Below the pieces are notes generated by a model that saw nothing but the letters and a program-made list of their open reading frames with translations, did no database searches and was not told the DNA's origin. Of a DNA stretch of 64,000 nt, positions 1 to 8,822 are shown one piece after another. The stretch lies in assembly GCF_006542765.1 (NCBI RefSeq), contig NZ_SKCD01000055.1:248001-312000 (forward strand), in the 5' to 3' direction. Made by a program: the position numbers and the translations under genes. Position 1 is the first letter of the stretch. The number at the start of each line of letters is the position of its first letter. Source of the stretch: Paenibacillus luteus. GTDB lineage: Bacteria; Bacillota; Bacilli; Paenibacillales; Paenibacillaceae.

Positions 1-805
1 AGAACTGGCTAAATTCCGCTGCTTATGGATGCCGTATCCGCTTTATTTGAATGCGCAGCTATGCGGCGTTATTCGGGAGTGGGTAGCAAATGGCGGAACA
101 CTGATCTCGGAATGCTCCTTCGGAGCGCTTATGGCGGAGAATGGCAGCCACAGCTACCAGGTTCCCGGCTACGGATTTGACGAAGTATTTGGCGTCCGCG
201 AGACGTGGATTCATTCCGTTGAGCATCTGGATCACAGCTACCACAACGTAACAATTCAATCCACAACGACAATTCCGCTGGTCAGCCGTACAGCCGCAAA
301 TGCCGATGGGGCTCCTTTGGCCGGAGCTGGCTACTATTATAAATCCGATATTGAGCTGCAAGACGGCGTAAAGGTTTTGGCTCATTTTGCGGAAGACCAA
401 TCGGCAGCGATGACCAGCTCAAGCTACGGCAAAGGCAAAGCCGTGTGGATCGGTACCTTGCTCGCCGCGGCCTATTGGCAAAACGGAAGCACAGGCACAT
501 TGCAAATGATCGGCAGCCTCCTCAAGGAAGAGCTGGCGCTGCAGCCGTACGTTGAAGTCCAAAGCGGCACGCTTAGAGCCGATCTGTTGGAGCGGGAGCA
601 TGAAGGCAAGCTGGAGCGACTGCTATTCGTTCATAACTGGGGAGTAGAAGCGACCTACGGAACGGTACAGCTCCCTGCAGCTTTCGGTCAAGCGCTGCCT
701 TGGTTTGAAGACGGCTCCGCCGCTGTTTCCAAGTCTGTTGCTGCCACCGAACTTCTGAACATTCAGCTGGAAGCGGGAGATATTCAAGTGTATCGGCTTG
801 TTTAA
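1..805 (+). CDS. GH42 beta-galactosidase, C-terminal part (5' end outside window)
   Basis: The reading frame is open to the left edge (codons before position 29 contain no stop), so this is the C-terminal part of a longer gene. The visible ~268 residues fit the trimerisation and C-terminal beta domains of GH42 beta-galactosidases: the GGTLISECSFG segment, then ENGSHSYQVPGYGFDEVFGVRE, a stretch typical of the Rossmann-like domain after the catalytic barrel. The catalytic glutamates lie upstream and cannot be checked. The family hydrolyses terminal beta-galactosides, usually in the cytoplasm after uptake of oligosaccharides. It is followed by a terminator at 855-897, so it is the end of its transcription unit. 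Family assignment is good; substrate is unknown. Confidence 0.8.
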   Translation, partial: ELAKFRCLWMPYPLYLNAQLCGVIREWVANGGTLISECSFGALMAENGSHSYQVPGYGFDEVFGVRETWIHSVEHLDHSYHNVTIQSTTTIPLVSRTAANADGAPLAGAGYYYKSDIELQDGVKVLAHFAEDQSAAMTSSSYGKGKAVWIGTLLAAAYWQNGSTGTLQMIGSLLKEELALQPYVEVQSGTLRADLLEREHEGKLERLLFVHNWGVEATYGTVQLPAAFGQALPWFEDGSAAVSKSVAATELLNIQLEAGDIQVYRLV

Positions 806-854
806 TTTGCTCTATCGCTCTCCTGCTAGTAAATGCCTTATTTGTTGAGCTCGC

Positions 855-897
855 GGGTACTTATGTTGTAGACCATACAACGTAGGTACCCTTTTTT
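855..897 (+). terminator. Rho-independent terminator after the GH42 gene
   Basis: A 16-bp near-perfect stem (855-870 with 876-891, GGGTAC...GTACCC at the base), a 5-nt loop and a run of six T. It lies 50 bp after the GH42 stop. Confidence 0.85.
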
Positions 898-1027
898 GTT
901 CAAAATGCGTTGTAAGCGAGCTGTTTGGATGCATATGTGGAGGATAGCCGCTGCTAGAGCGGTAAATAGGGCACATTTGAACCGATTTTTCAACCATTTC
1001 GCAGTATTGCCCCCTAATCAAAATTGA

Positions 1028-1041
1028 TGCAATCGCTTACA
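1028..1041 (+). promoter_or_regulatory. Probable CcpA cre site
   Basis: TGCAATCGCTTACA matches the known cre consensus TGWAANCGNTNWCA at 13 of 14 positions. It lies about 100 bp before the beta-helix gene. This would place that gene under carbon catabolite repression, which fits a carbohydrate-active secreted protein. The match is seen directly; function is inferred. Confidence 0.5.
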
Positions 1042-1143
1042 TTTGAGGTGCGTACGAGTGTAAGGCAGCCCTCGGAACGCCCATGACCTGGGGAAGGAGG
1101 AACGGGGCAAGCGTTTTATATCTCATTAAGGGGAGGCAACGAA

Positions 1144-3177
1144 ATGTTTAGGATGACTCTTGCACGAAAATGGGGCATGCTGGCTATCATCGCAATTTTG
1201 CTCGTATCGACGTTAGGATTGCCGGGCTCAAGCGACAAGGCTTACGCGGCAAACACGACCTACTACGTCGATTCAGCAGCTGGCAGCGACTCTGCGAGCG
1301 GTACTAGCACGAGTACAGCATGGAAAACACTAACGAAAGTAAATGCGGTCACGTTCCAGCCCGGCGACAAAATTTTGTTCAAAAAAGGGGGCAGCTGGAA
1401 TGGGCAGCTGCATCCGCTTGGCTCCGGCAGCGCGGGCAATCCGATTACGATTGATGCCTACGGTACGGGGAGCCGTCCGCTTATTAACGGCGGAAGCATC
1501 GCTTCCGGTGCAGCCGTTTATTTGGTCAACCAGCAGTATTGGGTCATTCAAAATTTGGAGATCACCAACCATTCAGGCTCAGACAATTCGGGAACGGCTA
1601 CGGTGGGCGGAGTTCCTCGGCACGGGATTTATATCGAGTCGAACGGCGGCGGGAAGCTTAATTATTTCCGAATCGCCAATAATTACGTTCATGACGTAAA
1701 TGGCTGCTTTAACTGCGGAGCAGTTGCGCCGCATACGAACGGCGGCATAAGCATGTTCGCTGGCGGCGGGTACGACGGCTTCAACGATGTTATTGTGGAG
1801 AACAATACCGTCGATCATGTCGGACGGAACGGCATTAACATTTGGGATGCCAGCTATCATACGGGCGACCAGACGGTTGTCGTCGCCTCGCAGCTCAGCA
1901 CCGGCCTGAAGGTGCAAAATAATAGCGTTTCCTATACGGACGGTGACGGAATTTTGGTTTTTGGATTCAAGGATTCCATTATTCAATACAACGTCGCTAA
2001 TGGCGCAGGGCAAAAAATGATTGCCGGCTTCAACATGAATGCCAGCGCGGGCATTTGGCCAACCCGTTCTATCGGAACGATTGTACAGTACAACGAAGCG
2101 TATGGGACTCGAACGACGGATACGGACGGACAGGGCTTTGATATCGATTTGGGCCATTACGGCGCCATCCTCCAGCACAATTACAGCCATGACAATGAGG
2201 GCGGTTTTATCCTATTGATGGGACCCTACACCAACACGAGCACGATCCGTTACAACCTCAGCGTAAACGATGCTTATGGAGGGGAGAAAGGGGTTTTCAC
2301 CTTTTCATGGGGCGTGCCGGAGGGCACTAATATTTATAACAACACGATCTACATTGGCTCGGGGCTCAAAAATCCGATCTATTGCGACGGTTGCGATGCC
2401 AGCACGCCAGGAAACTGGAGCTTCAAAAATAACGTGATCTACAACATGGGCAGCGGCACCTATTCTTATCCAAGCGTAGGCGCCACCTTTGACTACAACT
2501 TGTTCTATGGCAACCATCCGGCAAGCGAGCCGGCAGATGCCCATAAGCTGACTTCGAATCCGCTGTTTGTGAGCGCAGGCAGCAGCGCGCCGGGACTTAG
2601 CACGGCAGATGGCTACAAGCTGGCGAGCGCATCTCCCGCAGCAGGAAGCGGGCTGCTTATCGCAGGCAATGGCGGAAAAGATTATTTTGGCGATATCCTA
2701 TCCAACACCGCCGCGCCGAGCAGAGGCTTCCATGAAGCCGGAACGTTCACTGCACCAACCCAGCTGATTGACGAGGCTTCTGACTGGAGCGTATCCAGCT
2801 CCCATTCCACGAATATGGAGTTTGATACGACGAATCCGGCTTATTTTAACGGGGATGCTTCACGGATCAAGCGCAGCTCTACGGCTACGGGCTATGTGAT
2901 TTATAACTATGCCGACATGCTGCAGTTTACCGCGAGCATTTATGAATTTAACATTAATCTAACTAAGGTGAAGTTCTATTCCTCGCCAAACGGCACGACC
3001 TGGACGCTGGTATCCAGCTCCAATACGACACCGGTGGCAACAGCGGCAGGGTGGGCTGCTACGCAATATACGCCGATCGCTAATCTGCCTGTTGGCACGA
3101 ATTACTTAAAGGTAGAGTTCTCGGACACAACTTCCGCATGGGGGACGCAGCTTGGCCGTATCGTAATCTCTAAATAG
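1144..3177 (+). CDS. Secreted right-handed beta-helix protein
   Basis: 677 residues. An N-terminal signal peptide (basic MFRMTLARK, hydrophobic stretch, cleavage near AYA-AN at about residue 35) is followed by TYYVDSAAGSDSASGTS and a PGDKILFKKGGSW segment. This is the usual opening of pectate-lyase-like parallel beta-helix proteins (polysaccharide lyases, epimerases, some glycosidases). Repeated asparagine-rich rungs (NNYVHDV, ENNTVDHV, NNSVSYTDGDG) run to about residue 480. The last ~130 residues look like a separate beta-sandwich carbohydrate-binding module. The start has a strong site (AAGGGGAGG, ~8 bp before ATG). The substrate cannot be read from sequence. Its position between GH42 and GH92 genes suggests an extracellular step in plant or host glycan use. 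Confidence 0.75.
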   Translation: MFRMTLARKWGMLAIIAILLVSTLGLPGSSDKAYAANTTYYVDSAAGSDSASGTSTSTAWKTLTKVNAVTFQPGDKILFKKGGSWNGQLHPLGSGSAGNPITIDAYGTGSRPLINGGSIASGAAVYLVNQQYWVIQNLEITNHSGSDNSGTATVGGVPRHGIYIESNGGGKLNYFRIANNYVHDVNGCFNCGAVAPHTNGGISMFAGGGYDGFNDVIVENNTVDHVGRNGINIWDASYHTGDQTVVVASQLSTGLKVQNNSVSYTDGDGILVFGFKDSIIQYNVANGAGQKMIAGFNMNASAGIWPTRSIGTIVQYNEAYGTRTTDTDGQGFDIDLGHYGAILQHNYSHDNEGGFILLMGPYTNTSTIRYNLSVNDAYGGEKGVFTFSWGVPEGTNIYNNTIYIGSGLKNPIYCDGCDASTPGNWSFKNNVIYNMGSGTYSYPSVGATFDYNLFYGNHPASEPADAHKLTSNPLFVSAGSSAPGLSTADGYKLASASPAAGSGLLIAGNGGKDYFGDILSNTAAPSRGFHEAGTFTAPTQLIDEASDWSVSSSHSTNMEFDTTNPAYFNGDASRIKRSSTATGYVIYNYADMLQFTASIYEFNINLTKVKFYSSPNGTTWTLVSSSNTTPVATAAGWAATQYTPIANLPVGTNYLKVEFSDTTSAWGTQLGRIVISK

Positions 3178-3252
3178 CAGGAATGAACATTCGGCGCGTG
3201 AAGGGCAGCATGACGGCTGCCCCGCGCGCTTCTTATAGAAAGGCGGGACCTT

Positions 3253-3906
3253 ATGATCAAAAAAAGGCTCGGGGTTATTTTCGCATGTCTGCTTGCCGCC
3301 ATTCTTGGAGGCTGTGCGGTTCATCACGATGGCGGCAAGGAAAGTATAGCCTCTAACGTACACGCGGATGAAATTGTCGCCAAGGTAAATGGGGAGCCCA
3401 TTCGCTTAGGCGAGCTTGCGCTGCTCATGGCACGTAAGCGAAGCGAAACGATCCGGTATTTTTTCGACACCTACCAAGCGGAGGACAGTGCTGAATATTG
3501 GACCACTGACTACGAGGGGGAAAGACCGATTGATTGGCTTAAAGCGGCAGCGCTTGAGGAGGCTGTCCGCATCAAGGTTCAGCAAATAATCGCCAAAGAC
3601 GAGGGGATCGTTGAGCGCATTGATTATACAGCGTTTCGGGAGGACTGGCAGAAGGAAAATGAGCGACGCCTGAAGGCAGCGGAAAAGAAGGAGCTTCTAT
3701 ACGGCCCATTGCAGTATGAGGAAAATACTTATTATGATTATTTGTTCAGCAATATGGTCCTTCAGTACAAGGAAATGCTTAGGGAGCGCGATGGCCTCTC
3801 AGTTGCGGAGGGGGAGCGCAGGTATGAGGAGCAGGTCACGAAGGGGCTGGGCTCCGCTGCGAAAGCAACGGAATGGGAGGTCTACAATCGAATCGAAACT
3901 CAGTAG
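3253..3906 (+). CDS. Lipoprotein with SurA_N-like domain, no PPIase domain
   Basis: 217 residues. A lipoprotein signal ends in a lipobox (ILGG-C at about residue 21). After a short linker comes EIVAKVNGEPIRLGELALL, which resembles the start of SurA/PrsA-type chaperone N-domains (V-NG-x-I), followed by a strongly charged helical region. There is no rotamase domain, and the protein ends at residue 217, shorter than PrsA (~290). It may be a membrane-anchored chaperone for the secreted glycan enzymes, but that is inference from position only. It lies 75 bp after the beta-helix gene; a GC-rich inverted repeat (3192-3232) sits in the gap. Confidence 0.6.
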   Translation: MIKKRLGVIFACLLAAILGGCAVHHDGGKESIASNVHADEIVAKVNGEPIRLGELALLMARKRSETIRYFFDTYQAEDSAEYWTTDYEGERPIDWLKAAALEEAVRIKVQQIIAKDEGIVERIDYTAFREDWQKENERRLKAAEKKELLYGPLQYEENTYYDYLFSNMVLQYKEMLRERDGLSVAEGERRYEEQVTKGLGSAAKATEWEVYNRIETQ

Positions 3907-4021
3907 TCCAGCAAACGATTTCGCAGGGTTGCCTCCTGTCCGCTGCTTAAATAAAGCGTTATCATAAGAGTCAAATTGGCTAACTCAATCATCATTAGCC
4001 ATGACCTGGAGGTGCAGACTC

Positions 4022-6247
4022 ATGAACTATTTGCCCTATGTGAATCCGCTGCAAGGAACGGATTCTGTCTATACGTTTTCAAACGGCAATACGCTGCCGC
4101 TCATATCAAGGCCGTGGGGCACTACCTCGTGGAGCCCGCAATCGAATGAAGAGGGGGTGGGCTGGTTTTTCCACCCGTCGCATCGCCGTTTTCAAGGCAT
4201 TCGTCTGACGCATCAGCCGAGCCCTTGGATGAGGGATTATGGCCACTTGATTATTATGCCGCAAAGCGGTCCGGTTTACTTGAAATCGGATGCATGTGCG
4301 TCCTCGTACAGAGCGGAGGAAATGATCGTGCAGCCGCATTATTTTGGAATTCGGCTTCCTCGTTATGAGGCAAAGCTGGAGCTGGTGCCTGCCATGAGAA
4401 GTACCCGCCTTCGTTTTACCTTTGACCGGAAAGAGGATTGCCGAGTGATTGTATCCCCTTTTGAAGGGGAATCCTCGGTTACGATTGACGGGGCAAAGCG
4501 CAGGGTAACCGGCTTTACCCGTGCGCATCATGGCGAGGCGCATGAAAATTTTGCGATGTATTTCATCATGGAATTTGATTGCGCGCTTCAAGAGGGGCAA
4601 AGCAGTACGTTTGATTCGGCTTTTGTACCAAGCAACAGTCTGGAACAGATAGGAAACCGGGTCGGCGCCTATGTAGGCGTCGAAGTACCGGAATCCGGCA
4701 TCGTTAACGTACGGTTCGGAACCTCCTTTATTAGTCTGGAGCAGGCCGAGTGGAATATGGTGCAGGAGCTTGGCGATCTCACTTTCGAGCAATTGAAGCA
4801 GCAGGCGGAGCAGGACTGGGAGCAGCGGCTCGGCACAATTCGCGTAGAAGGCGAAGACGAGGAAGAGAAGCGTACCTTTTACACCTGTCTTTACCGTGCC
4901 TGCTTGTTTCCCCGTACTTGGCATGAATACAGCCCATCGGGTGAGCAGCTTCATTTTAGCGCTTATGATGGCAAAGTTCACCCGGGGCCTATGTATATGG
5001 ATATCGGCTTCTGGGATATTTACCGCACGAGCCTTCCGCTTTATAGCCTTTTATTCCCGACGCTGCTTGGTGAGATGACGGAGGCTTGGGTCAATATTTA
5101 TAAGGAAAGCGGCTGGATGCCCAAGTGGATTTCGCCTGCGGAACGCAGCGCCATGCCAGGCACGCTCATTGATGCGGCAATCGCCGATGCCTATGTGAAA
5201 GGCATTAAGGGCTTTGACGTGGAGGCTGCGTACGAAGGCTTGCGCAAGCATGCGACGCTTGCTGCGGATGACGGCACGCATGGGCGGACAGGCTTGAATG
5301 CTTATATCGAGCACGGATACTTGCCCGACAACCAGTTCCATGAGAGCGTCAGCAACGCCTTGGACTATTATTATGGCGACTTCTGCATCGCGCAGATGGC
5401 TAAAGGATTAGGCAAAGAGGGCGATTACCGTTTCTTTAGGCAGAGGGCGGCCAACTACAGCCAATTATTTGATGCGGGAACTGGTTTTATGAGAGGACGA
5501 AACGAACAAGGACAGTGGCAGGCTAACCTTGACCCGCTTGCGTGGGGGGACCCGTTCTGCGAGGGTGGAGCGTGGCAGTGCAGCTGGTCCGTCCCGCATG
5601 ACATGACGGGGCTAGCTGATCTCATGGGCGGAAATGAGGCATTCACCGAGCGGCTGGATGAGCTCATGACGATGCCGCCATCCTTTAAAACCGGAACATA
5701 CCCCACGGAAATTCATGAAATGTCCGAAATGGCGGCAATCGATTTTGGCCAATTTGCAATCAGCAACCAGCCGAGCTTCCATATTCCTTATATCTATACC
5801 GCGCTTGGCAAGCCTTCCCGCACGCAATATTGGGTTAGAAAGACTATGCGGGAATTGTTCAGCAGCAAGCCGGACGGCCTGCCCGGCGACGAGGACAACG
5901 GCAGCCTGAGCGGTTGGTACATTTGGGGAGCGCTTGGCTTGTATCCGTTCACGCCTGGCGTGCCGGAGTATATGCTGGGCAGCCCATTGTTCCGTAAAGC
6001 GACGATCCGTTTGGAAAACGGCAAGGAGCTCGTTATCGAAGCAGAAAATCAAGGAGCCAATCAGGTTTATTGGAATCGCTTAAGCTTGGACGGCCAGCCT
6101 TGGGAGAAGCTAGCGGTCAGCCATGATCAGCTTGCAGCGGGAGCACATCTACAATTCCATATGGAAAATGAACCATTGGATCGAGTGTTACAAAGTAATG
6201 CTTTACCTTACTCGATGAGAAATGAGGCTGATCATGAGTTCGAATAA
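4022..6247 (+). CDS. GH92 family alpha-mannosidase, cytoplasmic
   Basis: 741 residues from the ATG at 4022, chosen because GGAGGTG (4008-4014) lies 7 bp before it; an upstream in-frame ATG at 4001 is itself just before that site. GH92 hallmarks are present in order: N-terminal NPLQGTDS and GNTLP, DIGFWDIYRTSLPLYSL in the catalytic helical barrel, CEGGAWQCSWSVPHD, and GDEDNGSLSGWYIWGALG with the acidic residue typical of the family. GH92 enzymes are calcium-dependent exo-alpha-mannosidases. There is no signal peptide, so the enzyme should be cytoplasmic, unlike the periplasmic Bacteroides members. The gene overlaps the next one and is probably translationally coupled to it. Confidence 0.88.
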   Translation: MNYLPYVNPLQGTDSVYTFSNGNTLPLISRPWGTTSWSPQSNEEGVGWFFHPSHRRFQGIRLTHQPSPWMRDYGHLIIMPQSGPVYLKSDACASSYRAEEMIVQPHYFGIRLPRYEAKLELVPAMRSTRLRFTFDRKEDCRVIVSPFEGESSVTIDGAKRRVTGFTRAHHGEAHENFAMYFIMEFDCALQEGQSSTFDSAFVPSNSLEQIGNRVGAYVGVEVPESGIVNVRFGTSFISLEQAEWNMVQELGDLTFEQLKQQAEQDWEQRLGTIRVEGEDEEEKRTFYTCLYRACLFPRTWHEYSPSGEQLHFSAYDGKVHPGPMYMDIGFWDIYRTSLPLYSLLFPTLLGEMTEAWVNIYKESGWMPKWISPAERSAMPGTLIDAAIADAYVKGIKGFDVEAAYEGLRKHATLAADDGTHGRTGLNAYIEHGYLPDNQFHESVSNALDYYYGDFCIAQMAKGLGKEGDYRFFRQRAANYSQLFDAGTGFMRGRNEQGQWQANLDPLAWGDPFCEGGAWQCSWSVPHDMTGLADLMGGNEAFTERLDELMTMPPSFKTGTYPTEIHEMSEMAAIDFGQFAISNQPSFHIPYIYTALGKPSRTQYWVRKTMRELFSSKPDGLPGDEDNGSLSGWYIWGALGLYPFTPGVPEYMLGSPLFRKATIRLENGKELVIEAENQGANQVYWNRLSLDGQPWEKLAVSHDQLAAGAHLQFHMENEPLDRVLQSNALPYSMRNEADHEFE

Positions 6248-8303
6248 GCTTGTTTTTGCGCCGGACAGCTATGTGCCGGTGAGCGGTTTTATTTGGCTTA
6301 ATCAGGGTTTGGCCTTGGTTGACATTGAGGTTCAACCGGACCTCTTGGCTTATATTGCGAGCAGTGAAGGTCGTATATTAGCGGCTTGTTATGCAAATGG
6401 AATGGTGGCTTATTTCGATGTACAGCACGTCGATTTGAGTAGAGGATTGGTTCGCATAGAGCCGCGGGAAGCTGGCATCTATACTCTGGTATCGGAGAGG
6501 CTCCGGAATGATTTTCCGATTGTTACGAATTGGAATGCAGCGTTGAATGGCGGAAGGGGCGGACCGCAGGCGGGCGCAGCGGATGGCATCGGCGTGCTGC
6601 GGCTTCATGCGGAAACGGGAGATCGCGAGGTCGATTTGCAGCTGCGTGACGAGGACCCTTCAAGTCCCTATTATTATCAAACGGATACGTATGCTTTGTT
6701 CGCGGGTGAAAAGGAAGGGGAGTCCTTCAGGACTCCCGCTTATGAGCGATATATTGGCGAGACGTACAGCGTGCTGTGCGTAACGGATGAGGTTGCTTTA
6801 AAGCTGTCGGACGAGATCCGTGAGCTTACGGGTTATCCGGTTATTTTCCGGGCGCCGACTGCTGCGCCGGAGCAGCTTGAGGGCATGCCAGCCTTTCAGC
6901 TTGTGCATGGGCGGATTGCGGGTCAAGGTGAGCATGAAAGCATGGTAAGCTACATTTTGCCTCCGCTGTGGAGCACTTCGCCGAAAGAACGTTATCCAGC
7001 GTTGTTTAGCGGCTTTTACGACCAGAGTGAAAATGTGTTTTCGACGATGGGTCCACCTTTGCTAAAGGGGCTTGGACAGGCGTTTTTGGAGACGGGGAAA
7101 GGCGCAGTCGGGATCATCTGGAACGGAGGCGGCTCCTTTGGCACGAGAACGGTGCAGGCCTCCATCTATGAGAATTTGGACGATGTATTCCGAATCGCCA
7201 TCGAGCAGTATGGCGTTAACGGTCATGAAGTCGTAACCGTGGGCGGCTCGCGCGGCGGCATTTCGAGTCTGGTGGCTGCAGGAAACCCAGGCAGTACCGT
7301 CTATTCTGTACGGTATGCGGTTTGTTACAATGTACCGCTGGCGTTTGGCGAGGCGTTTAGGGATATGCTGAACCCGACATGCCCGGTGTGCTGGCGCGCG
7401 GTTTGCGAGGATATTGGCTACAAGAATGCTTGGCAGCCAGGCTGGAAGGACGGGGAGGGACGCAGCGCCGTTGATCTCTTTCTGGCTACGCTGCTTGGAA
7501 CGAGTAATTCGGATCGTATTGCAAGCGGGCCTGGTCCAGCCTCGGACGCAATCATCCTTGCTATGAAGGCAAAAGGAACGAAGGTATGGCTGACGCACGG
7601 CACGCATGATGCATATACCTCAAGCTGGCTGTCCTTTGAATGGGCAGACCGGGCACGTCGGCACGGGGTTCAGGTGAGGCATGAAATTGGCTATCGCTAC
7701 GGACATAACAACTGCACCAACCCTTTCGATAGCGCCAAGCTTTGCTTGGTCTCTCTACTGACAGGACAAGAGCTGCCGATGGAAGGCAACTGGCATTACC
7801 GCAGAGCCAGTGAAGTGCCGGAAGCTTGGGAGGAATCCGAGCTGTTCGAGCCTGCCAGTCAGCCGGTTTTTCTGGAAGGCCCGAAGATTGCCATAGCAGG
7901 CTTGCCGATGCTGTTTATCCTGTACGGTGAGCCAGGAATGGAATATCGTTTGGCGCTGCAGCCTTCACAGGAGCAGAATGCGATAGAACAGATTACAATA
8001 GAGCCGATTGTCATGTTGGAAGGATCTATGCCCGTAATTGAAGGCGGCAGAGAAGGCTTCTCTTATGTGAAAAGCGTGCAATCCGTTCCTGAGTCGCTCA
8101 TTCCTGGTATGTACGTCTATGAGCTGCAGATTAGAAGAAGCGGTACTGAAACGTGGGGGAGACCTGTCATGCATGCGCCACAGCCCGGCATTATAGAACC
8201 GGCTACGCTTGAGGTAATTGCGGACGTTCCCAATTTAGCAAATGATGAATGGCTGGAGCGAACGATGAAGCATGCGATTGGCTGGGGATTAAGCGAGGCA
8301 TAA
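6234..8303 (+). CDS. Large alpha/beta-hydrolase (prolyl-oligopeptidase/esterase-like)
   Basis: 689 residues. A beta-rich N-terminal ~210 residues precedes a hydrolase core. The nucleophile elbow is GGSRGG (serine near residue 341); a later HGTHDAYT segment can supply the acid and YGHNN the histidine. No signal peptide is seen, so it is probably cytoplasmic. ATG 6234 is preferred (GAGG 6 bp upstream); an in-frame ATG at 6222 is possible. Either start overlaps the GH92 stop, giving translational coupling. By context it may remove acyl groups from, or otherwise process, the glycan handled by GH92, but the substrate is not visible and it could equally be a peptidase. Confidence 0.65.
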   Translation: MSSNKLVFAPDSYVPVSGFIWLNQGLALVDIEVQPDLLAYIASSEGRILAACYANGMVAYFDVQHVDLSRGLVRIEPREAGIYTLVSERLRNDFPIVTNWNAALNGGRGGPQAGAADGIGVLRLHAETGDREVDLQLRDEDPSSPYYYQTDTYALFAGEKEGESFRTPAYERYIGETYSVLCVTDEVALKLSDEIRELTGYPVIFRAPTAAPEQLEGMPAFQLVHGRIAGQGEHESMVSYILPPLWSTSPKERYPALFSGFYDQSENVFSTMGPPLLKGLGQAFLETGKGAVGIIWNGGGSFGTRTVQASIYENLDDVFRIAIEQYGVNGHEVVTVGGSRGGISSLVAAGNPGSTVYSVRYAVCYNVPLAFGEAFRDMLNPTCPVCWRAVCEDIGYKNAWQPGWKDGEGRSAVDLFLATLLGTSNSDRIASGPGPASDAIILAMKAKGTKVWLTHGTHDAYTSSWLSFEWADRARRHGVQVRHEIGYRYGHNNCTNPFDSAKLCLVSLLTGQELPMEGNWHYRRASEVPEAWEESELFEPASQPVFLEGPKIAIAGLPMLFILYGEPGMEYRLALQPSQEQNAIEQITIEPIVMLEGSMPVIEGGREGFSYVKSVQSVPESLIPGMYVYELQIRRSGTETWGRPVMHAPQPGIIEPATLEVIADVPNLANDEWLERTMKHAIGWGLSEA

Positions 8304-8447
8304 GTTTGGCCTAAGTACATTTAAAATGCTGATAACATGAGGCTTTTGTTTTCTATATAAGTTTAACTAATGAGTTTAAACTCAATGAGATTCTGAAAGA
8401 AGGATGTCATACGGACGCACAGTCGGTCAATGATAGTCCATAGCCCA

Positions 8448-8689
8448 GCGGCTCCAAATAGGTAGAATATGGATGGGTTTTGGAGAAGTAGATCTAATTT
8501 TTAGATCTAATCTGGCGTAAATAGCCGAAATGGATAAAATAGGTCTAAAAAATAGATCTAATCTACCGTAGCGGGTTCAAATGGGCTGGATATGGCTAGG
8601 TTTTGAAGAAATAGATCTAATTTTTACATCTAATCTGGCGTAAATAGCCGAAATGGATGAAATAGGTCTAAAAAATAGATCTAATCATC
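8448..8689 (+). repeat. Two 123-bp tandem repeats rich in TAGATCTA palindromes
   Basis: Unit 1 (8448-8570) and unit 2 (8571 to about 8689) align at a period of exactly 123 bp with few differences. Each holds copies of (T)TAGATCTAA, including closely spaced inverted pairs, and the shared stretch TGGCGTAAATAGCCGAAATG. The rest of the 517-bp gap between the hydrolase and the exporter (8304-8447, 8690-8747) shows no gene. Nothing in the repeats codes convincingly for protein. It looks like a dispersed intergenic repeat family or a protein-binding array; its function is unknown. Confidence 0.8.
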
Positions 8690-8747
8690 CTGCGCAGCGA
8701 CCGAAATGCAGAAATGGTAGTTCAATTTATATAGCTATTGGAATGAA

Positions 8748-8784
8748 AACAGCCGGACAGGAGAAGGTATCCTGTTCGGCTGTT
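8748..8784 (-). terminator. Terminator hairpin for the exporter gene
   Basis: A 15-bp stem (8748-8762 with 8770-8784, one G-T pair) beginning AACAGCCGGACAGGA on the plus strand. On the minus strand it is followed by a short T-rich stretch (GTTTTCATT). Confidence 0.7.
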
Positions 8785-8792
8785 TGTGTGGC

Positions 8793-8822
8793 ATTGTCGT
8801 TGTCATTGTCATTGTCGTTGTC
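8793..8822. repeat. Hexanucleotide microsatellite (A/G)TTGTC x5
   Basis: Five uninterrupted copies of ATTGTC or GTTGTC lie between the terminator and the exporter's stop codon, overlapping the stop. It is a candidate slippage tract; copy-number change would alter the 3' end only. Confidence 0.8.

Noticed and set aside
1579..2190. 203-codon antisense frame inside the beta-helix gene
   Set aside because: Antisense shadow of a convincing secreted protein.
4106..4981. 291-codon antisense frame inside the GH92 gene
   Set aside because: Mirror of a well-supported gene; the long frame reflects codon bias only.
8448..8689. CRISPR array
   Set aside because: The period is 123 bp, the 'spacers' are also repeated, and no cas gene is nearby.
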